Below, in pieces: positions 1-11,427 of a DNA stretch of 64,000 nucleotides. The stretch is taken from contig KV423929.1 of NCBI GenBank assembly GCA_001632435.1, forward strand, positions 244,301 to 308,300. The letters run 5' to 3'. The notes beneath the pieces are model-generated. The model searched no databases, was not told the DNA's origin, and worked only from the letters and a program-made list of their open reading frames with translations. The first letter of the stretch is position 1. Every line of letters starts with the position of its first letter. This DNA is from Calocera cornea HHB12733. Taxonomy: Eukaryota; Basidiomycota; Dacrymycetes; Dacrymycetales; Dacrymycetaceae. The translations under genes were made by a program, and so were the position numbers.

Positions 1-905
1 GGCAGTGGGCACAGCGGCTTTACGTCTGTCGATGACCACTATGGCAGTGGTAGGAGCTCCACACGATCGCCCATCTCAAACCGAGACATCTCCCGTGAAA
101 GGACCATTTCGCCGCAGGGCAGCTTCGCCTCGCCTACCTCTACGAGTCTGTCCCAATGGGAGCTGCCAGAGATCCCGAGTGCTTCTCTGGGCTTGGGCGA
201 GCACACCGTCACAACCCTGTCTTCCTGGAGCGAGGACGATAGCATGTATGCGGCCGTAGCCGAGCCCGCTGCGCCACCGCCTCCGCCGAAGGCTGTCTCT
301 CTCCCGGACCTCGATAGTGATCAGCTGATGGTCCTGTGGGGCTCTGTCGGAACTCGTGTCCTGCAAGCCGCTCTGCAACTGGCAGAGCAGAGCAAGCGTG
401 CGGTGATTGGCGACGGCTCGGGCGACGGGCTTGTGCTCGCTGCCCTTGACATGGTCCCATCCGCTATGAAGCCACTCGCCCCGCACGCTTACGGTTATCT
501 CATCTTCGCTATGTCTGGCCAAAGCCTCCAGCGCAGAACGAGCGACATCATGGAGGGCGATGTGGCTGTCATAACCGACGCGGAGTTCAAGGGCCGCAGA
601 GGACTTGTGCCATACCATCAGCATGTCGGCTCGGCGTCGGACCCGGTTGTCGGTGTTGTGCACGAGTTCGAACCGAAGAACAGCAAGATCAGGGTGCTGA
701 CTGCGTCGCAGCATCCCAATCATTATCCTGTACGTTCCCTGTCTTCTATTTCAAGCGGTCATTGACCAGTTGTTACAGACCGTCGAGTCCGTGAGTTACC
801 GTCTTGAGGACCTCAAACAGGGCTCTTTCAAAGTACGTGGTTTAGACTCGTCTTGGCCTTGTTGACTGAATGTTGTCCCAGGTCTACCGCATCGCCCAAG
901 CTTGA
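1..905 (+). CDS. BBC1: BBC1-type actin-patch protein, C-terminal part (5' truncated)
   Basis: The frame is open from base 1, so the gene starts upstream of the window. Exons are 1-729, 779-832 and 882-905; both introns have GTACGT donors and CAG acceptors, and the stop is TGA at 903-905. The visible product is 268 residues. A Ser/Thr/Pro-rich stretch comes first, followed by a compact domain of about 170 residues. Its segments VLWGSVGTRV, GDGSGDGLV, GYLIFAMSGQ and the closing SVSYRLEDLK are characteristic of the AIM3/BBC1 C-terminal domain, described as having a cysteine-proteinase-like fold. In yeast, Bbc1 restrains Arp2/3-driven actin assembly at endocytic patches together with type I myosin. 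The N-terminal SH3 domain expected in the family is outside the window. The family assignment is firm; the function is inferred from the family. Confidence 0.8.
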
Positions 906-2139
906 TCATCCCACCACCCAGTCTGTATATATAGCATCCTTCCTCTCCTCACGCGTCCCGCGATCACTCGGAATCGGTCTATTATTCTTGCTATCCTCCA
1001 CAACCGCTCCTTCTGCTTATGGCTACACGGAATATGTTTATTCGCAATCCCTGCAAGACCACGCTCTTGTTCGCTAGTTCTCCATACTGTGCATACGGCT
1101 AGGCTCTCAATACATGTGACCCGCGTTCGTTCCTTCATCCTCTTTCTGTGGCGCTCTGCATGGGTCAGCAGCGTGCAATAAGCATCTACCGGGCTCGGAA
1201 CTGGAACCTGTCTGTCTCGGGACAGGATGAAAGAGATGATTGCAGTGGTAGCGTGGGAACGTGGGTGTCCAACTCTGTTTCGCGGTGCTGCGCCGCAATG
1301 CGGGAAGGAGAGGGTCGCGACAGGAAGGCGCGGGTTGGTCGGGCGCGAGTCGGGCTCGCGCTGATGAGCGATCGCTGCTGCGTCGCTGGTCGAGCACAAT
1401 CCCAACGTTGAACAGAGCTGTGCCGCATTCGTCAAACTCGCCTGCCTCAACAAGCCAAGGACGTGCCCGCTCTGACGCCACGGCGGAGATGACATCCTCC
1501 GAAGTCGCGCAGGCTGGTCATGCGCGCTGACTGAGAAGCGCCCAGCAATCACGTTCCCTTGCTTCCGGAAGCAATCGAGTAGACTTGCCCGCCCAGGAGG
1601 ATGCGGTGCGCGGCCTCAGCCGCGTTGACGCAGCGTGCCGACTCTCGTTACACATACCCTGCCCGCAGCCCCACTGGCCGGCGACACACCACCGGGGACG
1701 ACAACGACTCGGAGTCACCTGCCCGATTTGTACTCTCCTTGCATACCGCCTTTGTATCCCTACGGTCCCCTACCGACTGTTCTGTACAGCACCGGCAACC
1801 CCCGCGGCCCGTACACCAAAGCAGCACGGGTTCTCCCAGGCCAGCGAAGCGCCCGATCAGCACACAACTGACAGCACAGCGCCCTGCCCTTGCTCCGGCC
1901 ACGACTAGTGGCCACTGCTCCCTCGTCTTCTGACCGTATCCTGAGACCACGCCGTCCACGCTCACCCATCCCCTCATCAGCAACCTGGCACCCTTATAGA
2001 CCGACCCCTTCGCACCGCCTGCAAGCAAGGCTCTGTATCCATCCCCAACCCACAATCGACTGTACCACGACCCCGCAATCTACAATCCACGACCGACCAC
2101 CCCTTGTAGCCTTACCTCTCTGTACACCAAGGCGCCGCC
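906..2139. other. Intergenic, no gene seen
   Basis: About 1.2 kb between the BBC1 stop and the GH30 start. Short open frames exist on both strands, but none has supporting splice sites, family motifs or conserved-looking protein. The second half is C-rich and may include the GH30 leader. Confidence 0.5.
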
Positions 2140-3966
2140 ATGCGCCTTCCCTTCTCCCAGCCATTCGCGCCGTACGGCGCGAGCCCCGTGCTGGACCAGG
2201 TCTCCCTCTTTGCCGATACATGCCGCGTGGCGTGCAGGTACCTCGCGATGTGCTGCAAGGACAGCGAGGAGAAGACGGGATGTGCGTTCTATGGGCCTTC
2301 ATTCCTGGATGCGAGCTGACAGACATGGCAGGGGTGACCATCTCGCCTATACCGGCACAGACCATCAACGGGATCGGCGTGAGCGGAGCCTGGTGGCCTC
2401 TTGACCTGCATGTACGCTTGTTGATATGCGCATTTATGACGGTCACTGCTGATCGGGGGATAGCATTTCCCGCGGTCGCAACGTGAGCTGGTGGCCGAGC
2501 TTTTGTTCAGTAAGGAGACTGGGCTCGGCTTGTCCTCGTACCGGTACAACATCGGCGGCGGTGGCAAGGGTGTTGGAAACCCTTCGTGCGTCGCACCGAT
2601 TCTTCACGGGATTGTAGCTCACAGTGAAAACAGGCGCTGCCCTCCCACTCCCTACCTTGGCCCGGGCCTGTACAACTTCACCGCGGACACGGCCTCCAAC
2701 TTCTATCTGATCGCCGCGGCCGACTACGGCGTCGAGCAGCTCACGGCGTTCGTGAACTCTGCCCCGCCGGACCTGACCAGCAACGGCGACGCGTGCGGAG
2801 GGATGATGACCAAGGAGAACGTGCCGGCTTATGCGCAGTACCTGGCCGATGTGCTCAATTATTGGGAGGGGCAGCGCGTGCGGTTCGCCTATGTCAGCCC
2901 GATGAACGAGCCGGATAACGTGCGTGGCATTTTCTCGATGTGTCGGATAAGGCTGATTGTATGCGCAGAATTTTGCCAACCTCGACGGCTCTCCCTGCCG
3001 GCAAGAAGGCATGGCCGTCATGCCCGCCTTGCGCGCGTCGATGCCCTCCGTCCTGCGGAAAACCCTCGACGCGAACCGCCTCGAACATGTCGGCATCCTT
3101 GCGGACGAGACGTCCACTGTCCCTGAGTTCTTACCCGAGATCCCGCTTTGGCTCCCCCAGGCCAAGAACCACATCGCCGCCGTGGCGCACCACGACTACC
3201 TCTTCGCGGACGACCGCAGCTCGGCCATGATGGGTGTTGAGGGCCGCGGTCTCAGCGGAGGCAAGGAGATGTGGTTCACGGAAATTTGTTGCTTTAAGGC
3301 GGTGAATGACGACCAGGCCGGAGACCCATTAGCGACCTTGGGTTATGGTCAGACCTACGAGTGAGTGTTTGACTGGATGGGACATGTTGGGGATGCTGAA
3401 TCTGCCCCAGTCCGACGATGGTCGGCGCCCTGCAGCTCGGCATCGTCCTGTACAAATCGTTCGTTGTGGTCGGCGACGCGCACTTCGACTGGTGGACCGC
3501 CGTGTCCAAGGCGATGGGCTGCAACCCACAGAACAACACCATGTGCCCGTACGAGGTGAACCGGCATGGGTACAACGACGGGCTGCTGTACTACGACCCC
3601 ACGTTCCACAAGTCGCACAACTACGACATCTACACGACCAAGCGCTTCTTCCTGCTCAAGCACTTCTCACGCTTCATCCCCATCGGCGCGGTGCGCTACG
3701 ACGTGTTCGGTAGCGCGCCCAAGCAGCGCGTGCTCGCCTTCCGCCGGCCGGAGGGCGGCTGGACAGTCATCGTCATGAACATGAGCGGCGAGGAGAGCCC
3801 GTTCGAGATCGAGTATGTCGACATGGGCAAGGCGAGCGAGGCGTGGCGCACGACCGAGGACGAGGACTGGGTGCAGGTCGGCGTCCAGGGCAATGACAAG
3901 CCCGACGAGGGCAGGTTCAAGATGAACCTCCCTGGATTCAGCATCACCACCGTGCTGTTTGACTAG
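2140..3966 (+). CDS. GH30 family glycoside hydrolase (endo-beta-1,6-galactanase-like)
   Basis: Spliced model: 2140-2281, 2332-2411, 2464-2585, 2634-2919, 2969-3360, 3411-3966, giving 525 residues. The (beta/alpha)8 family signature is clear. SGAWWPLDL and SSYRYNIGGGG mark the N-terminal strand region, MNEPDN carries the acid/base Glu (about E207), and WFTEICCF carries the nucleophile Glu (about E315). A C-terminal beta-rich segment follows. Known members of this branch cleave beta-1,6-galactan chains of arabinogalactan outside the cell. The catalytic part is well supported. The first exon is not: the ATG at 2140 has an ideal GCCGCC context and its phase fits, but its 48 residues do not resemble a signal peptide. 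The true start could be the ATG at 2279 or an unseen upstream exon. Confidence 0.85.
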
Positions 3967-4413
3967 TGTGTAAGTGGTGGGAATGAACCCAACCTGTAAT
4001 GTTCTTCATAGACTGTATCTGGGCGAACTGTGACGACTATCATGTGTACGTGCCGATGTGCAACACTCATTATTTCCAGTGTCTCTCCTCATCCGCTTGA
4101 GAACTCATGCATTCCATCCATATCATCCTGTATGTATGCAATCGTCTATCACGTAATAGATGCGCACACGTTGTATAAACCGAATCGAAATCGAACCGAA
4201 TACAAAAAAGAATCTCTGCGTGAGCCCGGCGAAACGCCGCGGGATAGGCTTTGCTCTTCCCCAGGCCTGCGCCACGTGCACGTGGAGAGTTCCGCGAACC
4301 CCAGCCGGCAAGGCAACGTGCCGCCCTTGCGCTTAACGGTCGGCTGCTGCATGTTTCGAGATATTAGGTACTCAACATCTTGACGCCTGACGACCGCGCC
4401 TCAGGCATCAGAC
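3967..4413. other. Intergenic, no gene seen
   Basis: About 450 bases holding the 3' flank of the GH30 gene and the 5' flank of the first F-box gene. No conserved element was recognised. Confidence 0.5.
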
Positions 4414-6140
4414 ATGGGTCCTGACGACACCTCGGACGAGGAGGACTGGATGCCGTACTCCCACATGGACCAGCAGCTCATCTCTATCAAACTGCCCGGC
4501 AGTCAAGAGGTGTCAGTATCTCATTTCTGCAGCACTCGTCACGTCTTATATTATTATCAAGGTTCTCCGAGGACACAGCCTTCCCACCGACGAAACAGGA
4601 GCTTCGCGCGGCCGAGCGGCTAGACGATCTGAATATCCGCGTCGAGTCGCTCGAGCTCGAGCTGAAAGAAGCGCGTCGGTCGCGACGCAAGCAGAACAAC
4701 CTCCTCTTCTCTATGCGGGCCAAACGAGCGCCTATCGCACGTCTCCCTGACGACGTCCTCCTGCATATATTCACCGTCTGCCTCGCACCCGAGCAGCCGC
4801 TTGCGCTCAACTTCCGCAGGGCGCCTCACCCGTGCACCGCACATCCGACATGGTACCACCGGTCGATCCTCGTCAACTTGCCGCTGCCTGTCATCCTCTC
4901 CCACATCTGCAAGCGCTGGCGCAAGCTAGTGCTTGGCACCGGCGCGTTCTGGGCGAATATGAAGATGGATCGGGCTCCCCCTGTCGGGCATATTCAGTTC
5001 GAGACATACCTGTCCCGATCTGGGAATGCACTTCTAAACGTGGTCATCCGCCGTCCGGACGTCCTCTTATGGGGCGATGTTCACAACCCCGCCGACCGAT
5101 GTCCTCGCCTCTTTCGGCTCTTCCGTCGGGTTGCCCACCGCCTTGTCTCCCTCAGCATCGACAGCTGCGAACACACGTGCAACGAAGTCTTCCTCGAGTT
5201 CCACGACCGGATGCCTCGACTGCGATGTCTCTCACTTCAGACATCGCGATGCAACAAGGGCAGCGTGCTACCACCATCCGAGCCCAAGAAAGTCTTTCTT
5301 CCCTCACTTCAATCTGCTGCTCTCAACGGGACGCTGCTGGGACTCGATCTCTTCCGCCTTGCCCACATCAAGGAACTTCGAATAGACTTGGAGGATATGC
5401 CGTTCACCTCAGCACTGTCTGCTCTACATTCTTTATGGCAATGTGTCGACCTCCAAAAACTCTATCTCCATCACTTCTACTTCAAGAATCCACCGCCGGA
5501 GCTTTCGACATTCGAGCTACATCTACCACAACTCCGGCTTCTCGAGATCGGACATGATCATGCCGCTGTTCCGTTGCCTTGGCTGGCACGCATGGAGCTC
5601 CCCTCATTGACAAGACTTAGTCTAGGCTACATGCGGCGACGACGTACATGGCTGGACGCGCCCGACTTGAGCGCTCCATTCCGGCCAGAAGATCGCGAGC
5701 GATGTTTCCAGCTCCACGCCGGCATTACGAGTCTGAACGTCACCTTCGAGGGGGGAGCGTGTGGCCCTGGGACCGACACACCCGATGTACTGTATACAGT
5801 GCAGCTGCTCCGCGACGGTGCGCTGCCGCGGCTTCAAGACTTGACGATCCAGCCCGATGGAGAAATGGCGCGGAGGGGAAGATGCCACTCCTCGTCTCGG
5901 CGGTTTCGACGCAGCGTTGCGGACATGATCCATACGCGTTTTGTACAAGGTATCCCGCTGCGGACATTGCGTGTTGATCCTCCATTGGTCTCAGGGGAGG
6001 CTTGGTGCATTAACTATGCAAGCGACCATGCGAGGAAGTTGAGAGAGGCAAGCGTCAGTGAAGTGGACGATATGGGTTTGGACGGGCTCTTTGGAGAACA
6101 GGACGATCGTGCTATACATAGTTGTAATCTCAAGGAATGA
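4414..6140 (+). CDS. F-box protein, cluster member 1
   Basis: Exons 4414-4511 and 4562-6140 (intron 50 nt, donor GTCAGT, phase 2) encode 558 residues. After a short acidic N-terminus there is a heptad-like helical stretch (about residues 40-82). The motif RAKRAPIARLPDDVLLHIF (about 85-103) follows and begins an F-box-like domain. The rest is a leucine-rich, LRR-like region typical of basidiomycete F-box proteins. F-box proteins usually bring substrates to SCF ubiquitin ligases; the substrate cannot be predicted. The C-terminus (VDPPL, then NYA, then a Leu-Phe-rich end) matches the same region of the minus-strand paralog at 16058-17708, so the two share descent. The start codon is chosen by splice phase. 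Confidence 0.8.
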
Positions 6141-6531
6141 TATGGCGTCATGTCAACTGCTACTGCATGGTAAGCTGAAAGTCAGAATGTCATAAATGAG
6201 GTGGCTAGCAGACACAGAAAGAATTGTCCTGGTTAACAGAAAGAAGGGTTTCCAAAGTATTTGTACCAGTCACATGTTTCCCCGCCTATGGAACGCTCAA
6301 TCACGTTGCGATTCGGTTAAAGTTACTTGAAGAGCAATGTTACTCGTCGTTAATGACCGAATATCCTTATTAGCAGCGTAAATCTGGAACCGTGTCAGTT
6401 TGTGATCGGGAATCTCGGGCCGGACGGGGTGCAGGGCAGACTTCATCACCACGTGCCGGCGCCTGTTCGTTCCATTCATTGATTTCATTCCCAGCTATGC
6501 TCCTAGGAACACGAGCACTCAAACTCTCTCC
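6141..6531. other. Intergenic between F-box genes
   Basis: About 390 bases between two same-strand F-box genes. The plus-strand frame of the second gene stays open upstream to about 6392, but that stretch looks non-coding and the spliced start at 6532 is preferred. Confidence 0.45.
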
Positions 6532-8107
6532 ATGGATCTACTGGTATGGTCGGTGCCCTCTGAACAGACTGAACCCGAACCGAACATGTAAGTCATGGCG
6601 GTCCAACAATCCGATCCCTTCGCTGACAAGTCCTCCGATTCGAAGCTTTTCCGCATGCACACGTCATCCTCCGACTTTCGAGGAGGAGGAGACCGAGGAC
6701 CGCATGAAGCATTTGACCGCATACATAAATTCCCTGCGGTATTCCCTCGACACAGCTCAAAAGGCACTTGAAGCCGAAGGGCGTGCTCTGTTTCGGCTTC
6801 GCGCCAAACGTGCCCCGATCTCATTCGTGCCGAACGATATTCTGCGACACATTTTCATCCTTGGATCCGACCAGCCGCTGTCTGTTCACAGAAGCAGAAG
6901 AGCGGGAGGGATGCACTTCCAGGAAACCGTCTCCCAGGTGTGCTTCCGTTGGAGACAAGTGGCAATATCTACCGCAGCCCTGTGGACAGACTGGGAGTTG
7001 TTCTCGCCTCCAGACCCTCTGCATTCGATAATCGATATCTGGTTGCACCGCTCAGCCTCGGCTCCGTTATCTCTGTCTATCGATGCGGTTCGCCCAAAAG
7101 CAATCGCCAATCAAGCAGTCTATGGTTCTGTCCTGCAAAGAGTGGCGGAGCGACTCGTCAGTCTATCCATTCACGCTCACGATTCCACTTGCGTCAACTT
7201 CCTTTCTCCTCTGGGCGCCCATTTGCAGTGGCTCAGAAGGATTACTCTGAGCTGTCCAGAACAAATATGGCGCCCAAACGGCCCATTCGACTTGTCCAAC
7301 TACAAGAACATTCACTTGAATATACCACAACTCACAGACTTACACCTCCGCCACTGCTACAAGTTGAGACGGATGTTCTCTTTCGAGCATTTGACAGAGC
7401 TCGTAATAATCAACGAAGGCGTTGAGGTCGTTCTCGGGGAGTCGATTCCCCTTCTCCAAACCCTCCCGCCATGCCTATCGCTCCGACGCCTTCGACTGGC
7501 GGGATACTGTTTCCAGCAAATCCACGAGGATGATAATCGAAGCGCCGTGTACAGCTTCCCAAAGCTCGAGCAACTGGAGTTGGAGGAAGAACAAAGTCCA
7601 GACCAATATATCTGGCTCATGAGGTGCGACTTCCCCGCCCTCAAGCGGCTGGTGCTGGGCCCCGGTCCGTTGGGACCTTTTCAAGCAGCTGGGATTGCCG
7701 CTCAGCGAGCGGCGGCGAAGAGTGTCTTCTTCGAGCGCTTGAAATATGTTGCCTATCTCGCCCTAGCGTATCCGGCGGATGGACACGAGTGCACCATTGC
7801 CGATCTCGCGCACACCCTCCATCTGGTGCAGGAGGGCCTCCTCCCATCGCTGGAGGATCTTATCCTCGCCTTCACTTCCGGTTCTCTCCAGTGGCCTCTG
7901 GGGATAAACCGGGGTGTTGAGCGCATACAGCGGGCAAGAGGCGTGAGCATCGTCTTCGGGATGGCGAGGCTGACGAGCGTCGGCCTGGGCGGGTTTTCTG
8001 TGCTGGAGATCCCGGGTTCTTTGCAGAGGCCGGAGGCCAGGGCGGCGGACCGGGAGGGAGAGGACCAGACGATGGGAGTGAATAGAGAGGAGAGTGAACT
8101 AGCTTGA
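6532..8107 (+). CDS. F-box protein, cluster member 2
   Basis: Exons 6532-6587 and 6631-8107 (43-nt intron, GTAAGT donor, ACAAG acceptor) give 510 residues. The layout repeats that of the neighbour: a short first exon ending in phase 2, an acidic Glu-rich run, a predicted helix, then RLRAKRAPISFVPNDIL (about residue 75 on) opening the F-box, and CFRWRQVAISTAALWTDW as the second F-box helix. A long leucine-rich region follows with repeated short L-x-x-L-x-L units. The Glu/Arg-rich tail is probably disordered. An unspliced start at 6392 would add about 80 poorly conserved residues and is less likely. Role inferred from the family: substrate receptor of an SCF ubiquitin ligase. Confidence 0.78.
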
Positions 8108-8796
8108 GGGAGGAGAATGAGACTGGTGCGGTGGAACTGGAACTTGAGGAGGGGGGGGGAGCTGGCACTGGTGGACCCGTCTGTGTGAATACAGCCCCAC
8201 GTGCTGCTGATGTAGACCTCATGATCAATGCCTCTCCGGCTGCATAGAATCCAGCAACAACGCGATGTGCGACTGTATTTGGGTGAAATGATCCATGCCT
8301 TATTTGCGAAGATGAGGTCCGTCGCCTGGTGCTCTCCAGTTGAGAATGGCAGTTGCGTATGATTGGAGAATTTGGCCATCAATCACGGCGCGCGACGCGT
8401 CAGGGATGGAGTGTACTGTAGATTATTGGCAGCGCGTGGCACTCTGGACCATATACGTGTCAGGGAGGGGTGTTCTAGACAATAAGTCCATGTTTGGAGG
8501 CGGCCTGTGACTCACATGTCCTGTCGATCATTGGGATGTCTTTGATATACAAAGGTGATCATGTCGGATGGGTCCATCGTGGGAGGCATTGTGCCACCGG
8601 TCAGAAGGCAGCGCATGCAGCGGGGAGGATCGATGTGAAGAAAGGGACGTGAATATTTGGAGACGCGAGAGGAGCGGCACGCGCTGCTGTGACTCCTACA
8701 GTCACGTGCAGGAAGGAATGTGACGCTTCTCTGCAGCACTACATCTGCTTTCAGGCTGTCTTTCCCAGGGCAGGACGCAGTTCCACCCCTCAAAGT
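8108..8796. other. Intergenic, no gene seen
   Basis: About 690 bases. The first part (8108-8180) is G-rich and continues the composition of the preceding tail. No supported coding potential. Confidence 0.45.
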
Positions 8797-9700
8797 ATGC
8801 CATCCAAGGCCACCCTGCCACCTATCAATCCAACTCTTGCCGCTTGGGAGCAGTGGCAGGAGCTCACCGAGCATCTCCCTCGTGCGGTGAAGGAAGCCCT
8901 CGCCCGTCAGGGCGGCATCCTCCAGTTCGAGAAGCGGCGCGCTGAATGGCGCGAATACACACAGTCGATCTACCCCTGGGACGCGAGGCGTGCGGGGAAT
9001 TGGGACTTCGTCTACGGCGGTATCGTGGCGCTCCTGGAAGAATACCATTCTATGAGAATGCATGACGACGTCTGGAGGTGAGCGCGGTTCATGGCCATCC
9101 CGCACTAGATGATGACATGCAAATGCTAGCCAGCAACGTGCATACTGGGCTACGTGCGATATCGCAGAGCTTTTGCTGAACTTCCACCTAATCAGTGGGC
9201 GCTACGAGGATGTTGGTGAAGTTATCAGCCGTCAGTGAGTCATACAGCCCGAATCCTGATGGCTGCCGGTTGACGACTTGTATTCAGTATCAAGCATCCG
9301 GACAGTACGATCGAGGAGGTCCTTTCCGCAGGGGACAGAGAGGCTAGCCCAGAGCGGGATGAGCGGGATGACTTGGGGTGGGAGATGTCAGTCTTTGATC
9401 ATCAACCCGTGCGTGTTAATGCGGCTGACGATTATGGAAAACGGCAGAATTGGCGATCCTGATGCTGCCTTGGTCGACGAGATCTTCCGCGCGGGCCAGT
9501 TCAAGGTTGCTTCGAAAGACGCCGACGGCAACGCAGATATATGCAAAGTCATGGGTCGGATGACCTCTTTCAATGAGAGGGATAGGAACTACAACACAAC
9601 ATTCACAGTCGAGAAGGGGACGGACACCGTGTCACTCACAAAGGACCAACTCTTTGCCCTGTATCGTGGGCGTTTCACCCACGAAGCAGCACATTTGTAG
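8797..9700 (+). CDS. Uncharacterised protein, 245 residues
   Basis: I do not recognise this gene. Four exons (8797-9077, 9130-9234, 9288-9386, 9448-9700) join in phase through three consensus introns and end at a TAG. That makes a real gene likely despite its small size. The protein is soluble in appearance, with no signal peptide or membrane helix. The N-terminal half is rich in Trp, Arg and Glu and looks helical. An acidic linker (DREASPERDERDD) separates it from a basic C-terminal part that ends RGRFTHEAAHL. It lies between the F-box cluster and MRPL7. The third intron has alternative donors; the one at 9387 is the only one found that keeps both flanking frames. Confidence 0.6.
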
Positions 9701-9995
9701 TATGTGCTGTCTGTGCTTGCAGTACAAGATCCTTGAGTGCCGATCTGTGGCTATTGTCCGATGCATGCATATAACTGTTCTCCATACAACTGCTCCGGAC
9801 GGTGCGAGTGCGTACAGTCCTCACCCCGTTCGCAGCGCCGTGCCAGTCTGATATGCTCCTCATCGGGACATGTCCAGAGTATGCGAGCGGCGTTGGCGCT
9901 ACTGAGAACCAGTATATCCTTCGGCAAGGTGTATTAGATTATGTCTACTTGCCATGCACAACAAGCGACATCGGTTTCTCTCCCCGCAGCCCACC

Positions 9996-10967
9996 TCACC
10001 GCCTGATGAACGGGATCCTGAACGCGCTCAGCAGCTGCCTGGCCCGGTTCTGCGCGTCCTTCCCCTTCTGATCCGTCACAAACTGCACGTGGAAGCCGTA
10101 CATCTTCGGGTACGCGTCAAAGTTGACCTCGACCTGTGGGAACAGGCCGAGCGCGGTCGGCGGGAAGCCGAGGGAGACGGTGCCGGACATGTTATTCGGC
10201 GTGTTGGGGGAGGAAGCGCCGTGCGGGAGGTAGAAGCCGGGGAAGTCGCGCAGGCGGGGGATAACAAAGTCGACGAGCGAGTTGAGGAACGTCCACATCG
10301 ACTCGCCCTTCATCTCCGCCACGACGGACATGGGCGCGCCGAGCCGCAGCTTCCACAGCTGATTGTGTTGCCGCGCGTTGCGTATCTGCACGCCCGCGGA
10401 GCCGGGGATGCCCCCGCCCAGCTGGTTCACCCCGGAGATGGCGCGGAAGGCGGCGAGCACGGGTAGGAGCACCTCGCTGTTCCCCCCTGCTTCCTTGATG
10501 AAAGAGTGGAGGACGATGCGCTCGAGCTTCGGTAGCGTGGAGGGACCGATGGGCTTCGCATTCGGCCGCAGGCCATGCCCGCCCCTTGTCTGCGGAGCGG
10601 GTCGGTTCAGTGTGTAGGGGTTGGACTCATCGCGCGGCGGGAGGTGGGTGGTGGGGTTTGGGAGGGTGGGCGCGAGCGGGTCGTACAGCAGGTAGAGCAG
10701 GTCGGGTGCGATGGTGCGGTAGTGCGCTTCGAGCCGCTGGGGCCATTGGGGGCCGATGACGAACTCGGAGAGGTCGACGGGGTCGAGCGGGCGGGTGGGG
10801 GTGGGAGGGGATGAGGATGATGTTGAGCTTGATGAGGAGGTCGAGGCATCCGCGGTTGGAGCGGGAGCGGCGGGAGAGCGTGCCGGTTTGGTGGAGGTGG
10901 AGGCGGCCCGTGCGACGGGCGGGAGCCTTCGCAGGGGTAAGCGGCGGGCGAGAGCGCGGGCGTTCAT
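9996..10967 (-). CDS. MRPL7: Mitochondrial large-subunit ribosomal protein uL5m (MRPL7)
   Basis: Single-exon gene of 323 residues, start at 10967. The N-terminus is Arg/Ala/Ser-rich without acidic residues (MNARALARRLPLRR), as in a mitochondrial presequence, followed by a Ser/Thr/Pro-rich spacer. The remainder matches the ribosomal protein L5 family. LERIVLHSF precedes the C-terminal domain, whose LRLGAPMSVVAEMKG, FLNSLVDFVIPRLRDFPGF and NMSGTVSLGF segments correspond to the 5S-rRNA/P-site-facing uL5 core. Fungal mitoribosomes carry this protein in the central protuberance. It is divergently arranged with the carrier gene at 11428, separated by 460 bases. The open frame continues far upstream of 10967, but that extension crosses the carrier gene and is a shadow. 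Confidence 0.88.
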   Translation of the reverse strand: MNARALARRLPLRRLPPVARAASTSTKPARSPAAPAPTADASTSSSSSTSSSSPPTPTRPLDPVDLSEFVIGPQWPQRLEAHYRTIAPDLLYLLYDPLAPTLPNPTTHLPPRDESNPYTLNRPAPQTRGGHGLRPNAKPIGPSTLPKLERIVLHSFIKEAGGNSEVLLPVLAAFRAISGVNQLGGGIPGSAGVQIRNARQHNQLWKLRLGAPMSVVAEMKGESMWTFLNSLVDFVIPRLRDFPGFYLPHGASSPNTPNNMSGTVSLGFPPTALGLFPQVEVNFDAYPKMYGFHVQFVTDQKGKDAQNRARQLLSAFRIPFIRR

Positions 10968-11427
10968 CTCCCTACAGTGGGCAACGAGAACAGCAAAGCA
11001 GCAGCAGCGGCGACAGCGACCGGGCACCCAACAGCGCAAAGGGTTGCGCGCCCGAAAAGGCAGCGCGATATTTTCGCACGCGAGCACTGCGCCACCCGGG
11101 GAAACTTCCGGGCCAGTAGCGTTGGAGGGGAGGAGGTTCCAGGGGCGCCCTAGGAGCACCGCGGCCGTCCGCCCTATTCTCCGAACCCTGACGTCGCGAG
11201 CGAGCTGAGCGAGCGGGCTCTGGTGCGCAATCACACCGGCACACGACTGCCGGCTCCGCCCTTCTCTGCTCCCTCCGCCGTCCTCGTCACCGTCCTCGTC
11301 ACCGTCCTCGTCACCGTCCTTCCCCTCCCCTCCCCCTCCCACCTTCCTCGCCGCTTCAGGCAGGCACACCCACGCCCGCGCACGGGCGGCCCCACACACC
11401 GAGCAGCGCCGCGTCGCAACGCCCACA
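10968..11427. promoter_or_regulatory. Shared 5' region of MRPL7 and the mitochondrial carrier
   Basis: 460 bases separate two divergent start codons, so both promoters must lie here (or overlap the genes). It is very GC-rich, contains a three-copy 12-base repeat and a pyrimidine-rich leader before 11428, and has no obvious TATA element. Promoter function is inferred from the layout only. Confidence 0.5.
11279..11320. repeat. 12-bp tandem repeat, about 3.5 copies
   Basis: The unit CGTCCTCGTCAC is repeated three times from 11279 to 11314, followed by a partial copy. It lies in the shared promoter/leader of the MRPL7 and carrier genes. Confidence 0.9.
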
